NCBI GenBank assembly: GCA_903885605.1
Contig: CAISJD010000201.1
Location: 1 to 64,000, forward strand
Source: an uncultured Chthonomonas sp.
GTDB lineage: Bacteria > Armatimonadota > Chthonomonadetes > Chthonomonadales > CAJBBX01
DNA length: 64,000 nt
Direction of reading: 5' to 3'
The number at the start of each line of letters is the position of its first letter. Position 1 is the first letter of the stretch. The notes beneath the pieces were generated by a model, which had not been told where the DNA came from, did no database searches, and saw only the letters and a list, made by a program, of their open reading frames with translations. Below are positions 1 through 8,165 of this stretch, piece by piece. Both the position numbers and the translations under genes were made by a program.

Positions 1-571
1 ACGAGACCCACTTCCGCGTGAAGGCGAAGGTGGGCGTGGCGTTGCCCTGCGTGCGCGCCTGCCCGAAGGTCTCGCCCAGGGCGGTCCAGCACTTGTCATA
101 GGTGAAGTTGTTCGTAGTGTCGAAGACCAGCGCGTCGATGCCCGCGGCGGCCAGCAGGCCCGCGTGCTTGCGGATGACCCACCGGTCATCGGAGACGTAG
201 TAGCCGAAGAGCGGCTCGCCCCAGTGGTGGAAGTGCCCCATGGGCCCCCAGGCCGGGTCGGCGCTGTTGAACCGGGCCTCTGGGTTGGCCTTGAGGATCC
301 GCGTGATGTCCCAGGGGCCCGTGCGGCTGTGCTGGCCCATCCAGAGGAAGTAGAAGAGCGCGGCCGTGCGGTCCTTGCGCGGCGGGCCTACCTGCTCGAA
401 GGTCGGCAGTGAGCGGCCCAGCGCATCGGTAGCCACCCAGGTGTCGGCATAGACATCGCGGACGGGGGGTGTACTGGGGCGAGCGAAGGCCGCGGATGGC
501 GCAAACAGGGCCGCCACGACCACGACGCACCTACCGACGATGGCCCTCGTATGGCCTCGTTGCGATGTCAT
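1..571 (-). CDS. Secreted GH99/GH71-like glycoside hydrolase (3' part off the window)
   Basis: The reading frame starts at ATG 571 and runs off the left edge without a stop; about 190 codons are visible. The first ~30 residues form a signal peptide (basic start, hydrophobic VVVVAALFA, small residues before PSAAFA), so export is expected. The mature part has YFLWMGQH, HHWGEPLFGYY and AGIDALVFD, a pattern I associate with GH99/GH71-like (beta/alpha)8 proteins acting on glycans; the family assignment is from memory and the catalytic residues are not visible. The start overlaps the stop of the upstream GH89-like gene in an ATGA, so the two are probably translationally coupled and act on the same material. 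Substrate cannot be named. Confidence 0.6.
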   Translation of the reverse strand, partial: MTSQRGHTRAIVGRCVVVVAALFAPSAAFARPSTPPVRDVYADTWVATDALGRSLPTFEQVGPPRKDRTAALFYFLWMGQHSRTGPWDITRILKANPEARFNSADPAWGPMGHFHHWGEPLFGYYVSDDRWVIRKHAGLLAAAGIDALVFDTTNNFTYDKCWTALGETFGQARTQGNATPTFAFTRKWVS

Positions 572-2868
572 CTCAGCTCCTTGAGCCACCGAAGGGCGGC
601 CTCTGTCAGTTGTCGAGTGGTCTGCGTCGTCCGCTCGCCAGTTGGTACGGCGATGTCCTGCTCAAGCCATCGCTTCTCGATCTCGGCGCAGCGCGAGGAG
701 ATGTCGGCCCAGTCAATGCTGCGGGCTCCGCTCCGGACACGCGATTGGAGCTCGCCCAGGTAGACGTCCATCCGAGGCCGATAGTACCAGTGCATCTGCT
801 CGTAGACCTCGTTGGCGGAGTAGAGGTCGTTGACGCAGTGCTTCTTCATGAGCATGGCGGCATGGGGGTTGGCGCCCGGCGTCGCCATGACGGAGGCGAT
901 CTGGGTCTGCAGGGAGAATTCCGGCCGCGTCGATAGGAGGTCCTCGATCCGCCGCAGGCACTCGGACGCCGACGCCGCAGACGCGGAGGCGCGGCCCGCG
1001 TCGCCCTGCCGCAACGCGCGGTATGCGTCGAGGGTCTTCCAGTTGGAGGCATACGCCAGCGCCGTCCTGGTCCAATCGACGAGGTCGGTGACGTAGAAGC
1101 GCTCCTTCCACGCCGCGGCCTTGGACGAGGCCGCGAGATCGAGGGCCACCATCAGCTCCTTCAGTTCGCGAGGCGCCGGCTCCGGACCGGCCGCTACGTC
1201 ACGTGCGCCGACGATGGGCCACCATTGCGGGCCGTAGCCGCATCCCAGCTTCTTGTAGATGGGCGTTGCGCCGCCGCCCGAGTAGACCGCCTTGACCAGT
1301 GCAGCCAGCGCGGGCGTCATCACGGCGGCGTTGGCGCTACCGTACCGGCGCTCAGCGTAGTCTGCCAGGAACCGGTCCAGCTTCAGGCCGTCGGGGTCCC
1401 ACGCGGCACGGGTAGTCAGCTCGAAGTAGAGCAGGTTGTGGCCGTTGCTCTCAGGCACGTGGTAGATGCCCCGGCAACGGTCCGCCTTCGGGTCCTTCGA
1501 TACGGATTGGAGCTTGGCGAGGATGCCCGGCATGTCGCCGTGCAGGTGATCATCGCCCTGGAAGGAGTGGAGGATGCCGAAGGCCCAGTCGGTTCCTTCG
1601 AAGTAGTTCGTGCGCTCGTAGAACGGGTTCACGTCGGCTGCCGTGTCATAGACGCGCATCATGGGCTTGGGCAGGGCGCCGAAGTAGCGGGCTATGCGGC
1701 CCGCAGTCCACACCTGCGGCACGGCGCCCATATCCCAGGAGTCGCTCTGCCACACTGCCCTCGGGTCCATCTCCTTGTAGAGAGCGCACATCTGCTGCGC
1801 GGCCTTGAGCTTGAGCGCGAACGACTGCTCGGGGTCCGCCGCGCCGGTGGACTCCACGAAGGGCGTATCCTGGTAGATATGGTCTGTTCCGTACGTCCGC
1901 AGCAGCTCCCCGTAGAACCGGCGCATCCACTGCGTGCAGGCGGGATCGTCGGGATAGAGCACCGTCGCGTCATACCCGAGGCTGCCCACGTAGCGATACT
2001 CGGGATGCGTCTGCCGGAACTGGTGGGGCAGGTTGCCGTAGGCCAGATAGTAGATCCACCGAATGCCTCGCTGCCTGCCGAAGGCCAGTTGCGCCTTCAG
2101 CCGCTCCGTCACGCGCTCGGCGGGCAGGTCCAGGGCGCCGGGCCAACCGGAGAAGGTGAACGCATCCGGCCGGCTATCATCGATACCGAATACCTGCTTG
2201 GCAGGCACGCCGGACGTGGCCACGGTGGGGAAGAGGCCTACGTGGCTCAGGTTGATCTTCCGCTTGGCCATCCAGTCCAGGATTCTCGTGCGCTCCTCGG
2301 TCGTTCGGAAGTGGTGATGGAACTTGGCCAGTCCCCACCCGTCCGCCAAGCCGAAGTGGCGCAGCGGCCATCTCGGAAGGCTGGCTACGTGGATGCCGCG
2401 CACGGGCGGCTCGGCGCGGCGCGGCACCCGATCGCCGTCCCAGAAGAAGCCCACGCCGCAGAAACGCTCAAGGTACTCATAGACGCCATACAGGAGGCCG
2501 GTGTCGCTTGTGGCGGAAATCCGTACACCTCCGGCTCCGTGCGACTCGATGACGAAGCCGTCCCGAAGCCGATCAGCATCGCTCGCGCCGGGCAAGCGCC
2601 GGAGCGGCTCTGACCCCGGTCCCACCGAGAGGATCAGTCGGATCCGGCGATCACCCGCAGGCGGCGGCGTGGCGGCGACGGCCACAGGCGACCCGGTCAT
2701 CCGGCCGATGGTCCGGGCCAGTTCAGCGGCGGCATGCGCACCAAGCCACGTCCGTGGACGCGGCTCGATGACGACCACTCCGGCAGGTCCGCCGGCCGCC
2801 GCGTCGACAACCGACACCAAGCAGAGCGCGGCAACGCCCAGGGCCATCACAGTCACTGTCAGGTTCAT
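568..2868 (-). CDS. Secreted GH89-like (alpha-N-acetylglucosaminidase-type) hydrolase
   Basis: This 766-residue protein has a signal peptide at about 1-24. An N-terminal alpha/beta domain (about 30-150) ends in GLLYGVYEYLERFCGVGFFW, typical of the domain preceding the catalytic barrel in GH20, GH67 and GH89 enzymes. The TIM-barrel region (about 160-500) includes WMAKRKINLSHVGL, YYLAYGNLPHQF, YHVPESNGHNLLYFELTTRA and an RRYG ending, which resemble the NAGLU/GH89 layout, followed by a helical C-terminal domain. GH89 enzymes remove terminal alpha-linked N-acetylglucosamine; the exact substrate here is unknown and I could not assign the two catalytic glutamates with certainty. A DUF4838-type protein is the alternative. 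The start has GGGAGG five bases upstream. It is transcribed into the partial hydrolase gene at 571. Confidence 0.6.
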   Translation of the reverse strand: MNLTVTVMALGVAALCLVSVVDAAAGGPAGVVVIEPRPRTWLGAHAAAELARTIGRMTGSPVAVAATPPPAGDRRIRLILSVGPGSEPLRRLPGASDADRLRDGFVIESHGAGGVRISATSDTGLLYGVYEYLERFCGVGFFWDGDRVPRRAEPPVRGIHVASLPRWPLRHFGLADGWGLAKFHHHFRTTEERTRILDWMAKRKINLSHVGLFPTVATSGVPAKQVFGIDDSRPDAFTFSGWPGALDLPAERVTERLKAQLAFGRQRGIRWIYYLAYGNLPHQFRQTHPEYRYVGSLGYDATVLYPDDPACTQWMRRFYGELLRTYGTDHIYQDTPFVESTGAADPEQSFALKLKAAQQMCALYKEMDPRAVWQSDSWDMGAVPQVWTAGRIARYFGALPKPMMRVYDTAADVNPFYERTNYFEGTDWAFGILHSFQGDDHLHGDMPGILAKLQSVSKDPKADRCRGIYHVPESNGHNLLYFELTTRAAWDPDGLKLDRFLADYAERRYGSANAAVMTPALAALVKAVYSGGGATPIYKKLGCGYGPQWWPIVGARDVAAGPEPAPRELKELMVALDLAASSKAAAWKERFYVTDLVDWTRTALAYASNWKTLDAYRALRQGDAGRASASAASASECLRRIEDLLSTRPEFSLQTQIASVMATPGANPHAAMLMKKHCVNDLYSANEVYEQMHWYYRPRMDVYLGELQSRVRSGARSIDWADISSRCAEIEKRWLEQDIAVPTGERTTQTTRQLTEAALRWLKELR

Positions 2869-3008
2869 TGCGGCCTCCCGATGCAGGTAACAGGATCATG
2901 GCACAAGCCGCGCACCTCTGGATGGCGCACGCGCCTATCGGGAGCGTATACTCCAGATGGGTGCGGCCGAGCGCACAGCCCACCGGTACGCATGGAGGAG
3001 ACGTTGAT

Positions 3009-3671
3009 ATGCTTGGCCCATCATACGACGGTGAGGTGCTGACGGGAACCAACCTGAACGCAGGGCTTCACGTCGTCAAACGCTTTGCCCAGGACTGCCC
3101 GGCATTGGTGGTCAACGCACGGGGCAAGCGCGAGTGCGGCATTCAAAGCGACGACTGGCTGGACTGGGTGACTGACGAACTCGCCCGCTGGCGCGCCTGG
3201 AGGCCTATGAGCAAGGGTATAGGCACGGGCAAACTGCGCAGCAAGGTGAGCGACCTGCAGGCCCAAGTGAACGCGATCATCCATCAGTGCGGCCAAGCTG
3301 AACCCACGCTGGAGACGGTGACCTGGCGAGACCTTTCGGGGCTCTTTGCCGAGGCGTTCGCCATCAAGTCCACGGCCTCGCACAGCCCCGTGTTCGCTTC
3401 GAAGCTCTGCCACCTGATCTTTCCGGCGGCGTTTCCCGTGGTGGACGGCGAACTGGTGGGCGGGGCGCCGAGCTACCCGGTCTACTGGCACGGCTGCAAG
3501 GGGCTCTGGCTGGAGTGCCAACAGCAGGATGCCCTGAGGCGCGTCGTGGCAGGCAAGGTTGGGATCGAAACATCGGTAGACTTCCCGTGGGCCGCCAAGA
3601 TCACGGAGTGGTGCCTCATCGGTGAGCGAGCCCGTCTCGGCAAGGCGAAGGACGACCGCGGTGAACCTTGA
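3009..3671 (+). CDS. Hypothetical protein, 220 residues
   Basis: I do not recognise this protein. The frame is open from 2868, but ATG 3009 is preferred because GGAGG lies just upstream and a possible -10 (TATACT, 2947-2952) precedes it. The product looks cytoplasmic, with no signal or membrane segment. A segment at about 135-155 (SKLCHLIFPAAFPVVDGE) resembles the K-x-LH-x-x-x-P-x-x-FP-x-x-D pattern in several uncharacterised bacterial families, but no catalytic site can be named. Base composition is about 62-63% G+C in sampled lines against about 70% in the next gene, which hints at transfer. Its stop lies within the next gene's N-terminus, so the two are probably co-transcribed despite different roles. 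Confidence 0.55.
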   Translation: MLGPSYDGEVLTGTNLNAGLHVVKRFAQDCPALVVNARGKRECGIQSDDWLDWVTDELARWRAWRPMSKGIGTGKLRSKVSDLQAQVNAIIHQCGQAEPTLETVTWRDLSGLFAEAFAIKSTASHSPVFASKLCHLIFPAAFPVVDGELVGGAPSYPVYWHGCKGLWLECQQQDALRRVVAGKVGIETSVDFPWAAKITEWCLIGERARLGKAKDDRGEP

Positions 3672-4905
3672 ACCCACCAGGAGGAGCTTCATGATCGGTG
3701 TTGCGGCGGCGATGGGCGTGGGCGGCGGGGCGGAGGCGGAGCCTGCGGCGCCCATGACGAACCACCCGAACTGGATCGACGGCAAGCCGGCGCCCTGGCC
3801 GGACATGAAGCGGCTCGAACCGCAGGTCGCCACACTCTACCGGCCTACCACCGAGTGGACCTACTCGCACCATCCGCACCTGGGGTGGTTCGCCGGGCGG
3901 TACCACGCCATCTGGTCCAACGGCCGCATCGACGAGGACGCACCGGGCCAGCGGGTGCTCTGGGCCACGTCGCGGGACGGCCTCTCCTGGACCGAGGCCG
4001 CCGTCCTCGCCGAGCCCACCGTGCGCGACGGCAAGGAGCGCATCCTCACCGCTGCGGGCTTCCTGGCGCGCGGCCGCACGCTCACAGCCTACTTCGCCGA
4101 GTACGGCGAGCCCGACTGCGCCGACACGCGCCTCTTCGCCGTCACCTCCCGCGACGGCAAGGTCTGGTCGAAGCCCGCGGACCTGGGCGTCCCGGTCTGC
4201 CCCAACCACGGCCCCCACGCCACACGGTCCGGCAGGCTCATCATTGCGGGCAACATCGCCTTCCCGTACACCGACGACCGCACGGGCCTGAATGGCTGGC
4301 ACATGGCCGGCGTCTACGGCGAGCCCGGCGCGTTCACCAAGGACGATCCGCACGCCTTCTGGGGCATCTCGAAGCAGCGGGGCTGGCCCACGGCGCTCTG
4401 CGAGGGCTCCTTCCTGCAGACCGCCGACGGCACGCTCCGCATGCTCCTTCGCAGCACCGGCCCCGGGTTCCGGCACCGCCTCTGGTACGCCGAGAGCCGC
4501 GACGACGGCGCCCACTGGAGCGACCCGGTAGAGGCCGACTTCAGCGACTGCAACACCAAGTTCCACCTGGGCAAGTTGCCCGACGGCCGCTTCACCTACG
4601 TGGGTAGCCCGCTGGCCGGCAGCCGCTGCCCGCTCGTGGTCTCCACCTCGCGCGACGGCCTCTCGTTCGACCGGCACTTCGACATCGGCCGCACGCCCTA
4701 CGCCATGTCCCGTCCGGGACGCTGGAAGGGCGGTGAGTATGGCTACCCGCACAGCCTCGTGCGCGACGGACGCCTATGGGTCATCGTCTCGCGACAGAAG
4801 GAGGGCGTAGAAGTGCTGGGCGTGCCGCTGGAGGAGCTGACCCGGCACACTCCTACCGCACCGGCGAGACAAGCCCAACGCCCAGGATCGAGCGTCGCGG
4901 CGTGA
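3661..4905 (+). CDS. Tat-exported sialidase/neuraminidase-like BNR-repeat protein
   Basis: The protein has repeated Asp-box-like strand turns (SRDGLSWTEA, SRDGKVWSKP, SRDDGAHWSD, SRDGLSFDRH), the hallmark of six-bladed sialidase-fold proteins. Substrates of this fold range from sialic acids to other glycans, so only a glycan-acting role is inferred. The N-terminus TRRSFMIGVAAAMG is a twin-arginine signal. The start is ambiguous: GTG 3661 or ATG 3622 gives a full Tat signal. ATG 3691 has a perfect-looking AGGAGG six bases upstream, but that AGGAGG is itself the codon pair for the twin arginines. I chose GTG 3661, which overlaps the upstream stop by 11 bases. The gene is convergent with the sugar ABC operon. 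Confidence 0.7.
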   Translation: MNLEPTRRSFMIGVAAAMGVGGGAEAEPAAPMTNHPNWIDGKPAPWPDMKRLEPQVATLYRPTTEWTYSHHPHLGWFAGRYHAIWSNGRIDEDAPGQRVLWATSRDGLSWTEAAVLAEPTVRDGKERILTAAGFLARGRTLTAYFAEYGEPDCADTRLFAVTSRDGKVWSKPADLGVPVCPNHGPHATRSGRLIIAGNIAFPYTDDRTGLNGWHMAGVYGEPGAFTKDDPHAFWGISKQRGWPTALCEGSFLQTADGTLRMLLRSTGPGFRHRLWYAESRDDGAHWSDPVEADFSDCNTKFHLGKLPDGRFTYVGSPLAGSRCPLVVSTSRDGLSFDRHFDIGRTPYAMSRPGRWKGGEYGYPHSLVRDGRLWVIVSRQKEGVEVLGVPLEELTRHTPTAPARQAQRPGSSVAA

Positions 4906-4972
4906 CATGACTTGATGGCATACCCTTGTGACGCTCCTGCAAGGATGGCGTCCGGGCTGTCGGCCGGGTCCG

Positions 4973-4992
4973 AGGCGGCTTGTGGGCCGCCT
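4973..4992. terminator. Short hairpin between convergent genes
   Basis: AGGCGGC (4973-4979) pairs perfectly with GCCGCCT (4986-4992) around a six-base loop. It lies between the BNR gene and the sugar permease operon, which converge here, and it touches the permease stop codon. There is no T tract on either side, so termination is inferred from position and symmetry only. Confidence 0.35.
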
Positions 4993-5953
4993 AGCCCTTC
5001 AGGGCGCCTACCGTGATGCCGCGGGTCAGCTTCTCCTGCAGGATGATGTAGACCAGGATCGTGGGCGCCATGGAGATGACCAGGGCCGCGAAGAGCAACC
5101 CGAAATCGCTCTTGTACTGCGCCTGCATCGAGATGCTTGCCAGGCCCAGCGGCAGCGTCTTCAGCTTGTCGCTGCTCAGGAAGACCAGGCCGAAGAGGTA
5201 CTCGTTCCAGAGGCCGAGGAAGTTGAAGATAGCGATGGTGACGATGCCCGGCTTGCCCAGCGGCATCATCACCGAGAAGAAGATGCGGTACTCGCCCGCG
5301 CCGTCGATCATGGCCGCCTCGCGCAGCTCTCCCGGCAGCGTGCGGAAGAACGACGTGAGGGTGAAGACCGTGAACGCCAGGCTGAAGGCGATGTAGATGA
5401 GGATGAGCCCCGCGTGGGAGTCGTGCAGCGAGATGGTCAGGTTCCCCAGACCCAGCGCCCGGGCCGGCGGGCCCAGCAGGCGGGTCAGGCCCTCGCCCAT
5501 GTCCGAGAACTGGAAGAAGAGCGGGATCAGCACCAGCTGCATGGGGATCAGCAGGCCGCAGAGGAAGAGCGAGTAGGCCACGTTGCGGCCGCGGAACTCG
5601 AACCGCGCCAGCACGTAGGCCGCCATGCTGCCCAGCAGGACCACACCCACGAGGCTCACGCTCACCACGATGAGGCTGTTGACGAAATACTGCCCGAAGT
5701 GGCTGCCCGTCCACGCTTTGCGGTAGTTCCGCACCAGCGGCTCGGCGTTGGCGCGGCTGGGGGAGGTCACCACCTTGGGCAGGCCGAAGGGGCTCTTGTA
5801 GATCTGCTGCGTGGTCTTCGCGCTGGTGTAGAAGACCCAGCACATGGGGAAGACCACGGCCACCAGGTAGGCCGTCAGGAAGAGCCAACGGGCGCCGGAG
5901 GCCACCCGTGCCGACAGGCTCGCGCCGGAGCCCGGGCCGCCGTGACGGGCCAT
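4991..5953 (-). CDS. Sugar ABC transporter permease, MalG type
   Basis: This is an inner-membrane permease of the carbohydrate uptake (CUT1) class, about 320 residues with six hydrophobic segments, the first at about 20-40 (FLTAYLVAVVFPMCWVFY). The cytoplasmic loop EAAMIDGAGEYRIFFSVMMP matches the EAA motif (EAA-x3-G-x9-I-x-LP) that docks the ATPase. The start at 5953 shares one base with the stop of the partner permease (TGATG), indicating coupled translation. An upstream in-frame extension to 6205 lies inside the partner gene and was discarded. No ATP-binding subunit is encoded in the operon, as is common for importers that share an MsmK/UgpC-type ATPase encoded elsewhere. Confidence 0.9.
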   Translation of the reverse strand: MARHGGPGSGASLSARVASGARWLFLTAYLVAVVFPMCWVFYTSAKTTQQIYKSPFGLPKVVTSPSRANAEPLVRNYRKAWTGSHFGQYFVNSLIVVSVSLVGVVLLGSMAAYVLARFEFRGRNVAYSLFLCGLLIPMQLVLIPLFFQFSDMGEGLTRLLGPPARALGLGNLTISLHDSHAGLILIYIAFSLAFTVFTLTSFFRTLPGELREAAMIDGAGEYRIFFSVMMPLGKPGIVTIAIFNFLGLWNEYLFGLVFLSSDKLKTLPLGLASISMQAQYKSDFGLLFAALVISMAPTILVYIILQEKLTRGITVGALKG

Positions 5954-6831
5954 CAGTATTCCAGCCTTTCGCGGCGCATGAGCCTCAGGCTCGCCGCCGT
6001 GGCCGCCAGGACCAGCAGGAAGAGCATGACGGAGATCGCGGTGCCGTAGCCGACGTTGTACTCCTGGAACACCTTGGAGTACATGAGCGTGGACATGGTG
6101 TGCGTGGAGCCGCTGGGACGCCCGTTCTCCATGACGTAGATCGCGTCGAAGAACTTCAGCCCGCCCACCACCAGGAAGACGATGCCCGTGGTCAGAACGT
6201 CCCACATGAGCGGCAGCGTGATGGTCCTGAACTGCACCGCCGAGGAGGCGCCGTCGAGCTTGGCCGCCTCATAGTAGGTCTCGGGGATGTTCTCCATGGC
6301 GGCCAGGAAGAGCACCATGAAGAAGCCGGTGGCCGACCAGATGCTCATGGGCACGATGGCCCAGAGCAGGCGGCCGCTCTCGGTGAAGGGGATGGGTTGC
6401 TTGTGGCCCATGAGCTTGAGCAGCCCGTTCAGCAGGCCCACGTCCGACGTGCTGTAGATGAGCACCCAGAGCAGCGCCACGGCCACCCCGCTGATGACGT
6501 TGGGGAAGAAGAAGGCCACCCGGTAGAGCCGCCCGCCGCGTATCCGCTGGTGGATGCTGTAGGCGAAGAAGAGGGCCAGCGACAGGATGCCCACGCCCGG
6601 CACGAAGGTGAGGAAGAGGTTGTGGCCGATGGCCGGCAGGAACTCGGAGCCCGACGCCACGATGGCCCGGAAGTTGGCCAGTCCCACCCAGGTGGCTGGC
6701 CCAAGCCCGTCCCACCGCGTGAGGCTGTAGCGGAACGCGTTGACGGCGGGCAGCAGCACAAAGACCGCGTAGAGCAGCAGCGGCGGGCCGAGGAAGGTGG
6801 CGATGAAGACGTTCTGGCCGCGGTTCTTCAT
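5953..6831 (-). CDS. Sugar ABC transporter permease, MalF/UgpA type
   Basis: This is the first permease of the CUT1 importer, 292 residues, starting at MKNRGQNVF with a membrane segment at about 10-32. The loop YEAAKLDGASSAVQFRTITL carries the EAA motif. ATG 6831 overlaps the stop of the solute-binding protein gene by four bases (ATGA), which settles the start against a longer frame open to 6936. It should pair with the MalG-type subunit just downstream to form the channel. The sugar imported is not evident; the operon's arabinofuranosidase and esterase suggest a plant- or glycan-derived oligosaccharide. Confidence 0.9.
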   Translation of the reverse strand: MKNRGQNVFIATFLGPPLLLYAVFVLLPAVNAFRYSLTRWDGLGPATWVGLANFRAIVASGSEFLPAIGHNLFLTFVPGVGILSLALFFAYSIHQRIRGGRLYRVAFFFPNVISGVAVALLWVLIYSTSDVGLLNGLLKLMGHKQPIPFTESGRLLWAIVPMSIWSATGFFMVLFLAAMENIPETYYEAAKLDGASSAVQFRTITLPLMWDVLTTGIVFLVVGGLKFFDAIYVMENGRPSGSTHTMSTLMYSKVFQEYNVGYGTAISVMLFLLVLAATAASLRLMRRERLEY

Positions 6832-8165
6832 TGGAGCGCCGGTACCCCCATCGGAGCGGGCTTGTAGACGTCGGGGTTGCGCCGGGCCGCCTCGGCTCCC
6901 GCCTCCAGGCGCTTGGCGAAGGCCGCCGGCGTGCATCGGCCTGCGAGCAGGTCGGCCTGGGCGTCCTGCAGCACGGAGCTGTTGAACTCCAGGTAGAGGC
7001 TGCCGATGCGGTCCTGGAAGATGCGAGAGCTACCGCGCAGCACATCCACGGCGCTCTGGAGCGCGGGCGAGATGGTCAGCCCGTCGGTCGACCCGGCCAC
7101 CGGCGAGAGCGTGTCCAGCCGCTGCACGTAGGAGTGCGAGCTCTCCATGCTGAGCAGGTACTTCAGGAAGTCGGACGCCTCGCGCGGGCGTTTGGCGTCG
7201 GCGAAGACGTAGAAGTTCTCAGCGCCGCCGCCGTAGAGGGCCCTGGGGTCGCCCTTGCCGCCCTCCACCATGGGCACCGGGAAGCAGGCCATCTCGAAGC
7301 CGTCGGGGATGGCCTCCTTCATTTCGTTCTTCAGCCAGAGGCCGCAGAAGACCATGGCGGCGCGGCCGTTGGCCCACTCCATCTGGCTCTCGGTGTGGGT
7401 CATGGCCATGGCTCCGGGCTGGAAGTGGCGGACGGCCAGCTCCTGCATCATGCGCGAGGCGCGGATGAAGTCGGGGTCGAGGAACGCGCCGGGCCGCAGG
7501 TCCTGCATGGCGTACCAGCGCTCGAAGGGGACCAGCCGCTGGTAGATGGAGAGGAGCGTGGACCAGGCGTAGCCGGGGTACTTGCCCTGGAAGGCGAGAG
7601 GGGCCACGCCGTCGGCCTTCATCTTGTCGCAGAGCGCGGTGAACTGCGACCAGGTGGCGGGGACGCTCCAGCCGTACTTGCGGAACTGCCGCTTGTCGTA
7701 CCAGCAGACCCAGGCTCCCAGCGCCGAGGGCACGGCATAGGTCTTGCCCTTGTACCGGAAGTCGCCCAGCACGCCGGGCACCAGCGTCTGGCGCCAGGTC
7801 TTGCTCGGGTTGCCGTAGGAGGGGCTGTCCAGCGCCTCATCCAGCGGGTAGAGCTTGCCGGCGACGATGAGCTTCCAGACCGGCAGGCTGGCGCTGGCCA
7901 CGTCCGGCGGGTCGCGGCGAAGGACGCGGGGCTTGAGCTTCTCGTCGACGCGCGGATCGCCCCAGAGGTCGACGAGCACTCCCGGGTGCGAACGCTCGTA
8001 GCGGCGCGCCACGGACTTGTGCCACTCGATGCCGAAGCCGCCCTCGAAGACCGCCGCCTCCACGGTGACGCCGGCGCGCGGGTCGTCGGGCCGCAGCGTA
8101 CAGCCCGCAAGGAGCAGGGCCGCGGCGGCGGCAAGCCCGAGAGGGACGCCTCGGCACAGCCTCAT
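6828..8165 (-). CDS. Sugar-binding lipoprotein of ABC importer (family 1)
   Basis: This 445-residue extracellular solute-binding protein has a lipoprotein signal with lipobox LAGC, Cys 22 being the lipidated residue. The body has the family-1 layout, including WHKSVARRYERSHPGVLV near the start, GKTYAVPSALGAWVCWYDK, NGRAAMVFCGLWL and a PREASDFLKYLLS segment near the C-terminus. It would capture a sugar outside the inner membrane and deliver it to the two permeases whose genes follow. Start and upstream stop overlap as ATGA (8162-8165). Two uncommon features are KSVARRYER in place of the usual acidic run, and several internal cysteines. Confidence 0.88.
   Translation of the reverse strand: MRLCRGVPLGLAAAAALLLAGCTLRPDDPRAGVTVEAAVFEGGFGIEWHKSVARRYERSHPGVLVDLWGDPRVDEKLKPRVLRRDPPDVASASLPVWKLIVAGKLYPLDEALDSPSYGNPSKTWRQTLVPGVLGDFRYKGKTYAVPSALGAWVCWYDKRQFRKYGWSVPATWSQFTALCDKMKADGVAPLAFQGKYPGYAWSTLLSIYQRLVPFERWYAMQDLRPGAFLDPDFIRASRMMQELAVRHFQPGAMAMTHTESQMEWANGRAAMVFCGLWLKNEMKEAIPDGFEMACFPVPMVEGGKGDPRALYGGGAENFYVFADAKRPREASDFLKYLLSMESSHSYVQRLDTLSPVAGSTDGLTISPALQSAVDVLRGSSRIFQDRIGSLYLEFNSSVLQDAQADLLAGRCTPAAFAKRLEAGAEAARRNPDVYKPAPMGVPALQ

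Noticed and set aside
2947-2952. Possible -10 element TATACT upstream of the gene at 3009
   Set aside because: No acceptable -35 at 16-18 bases, so it is mentioned only as weak support for the start choice.
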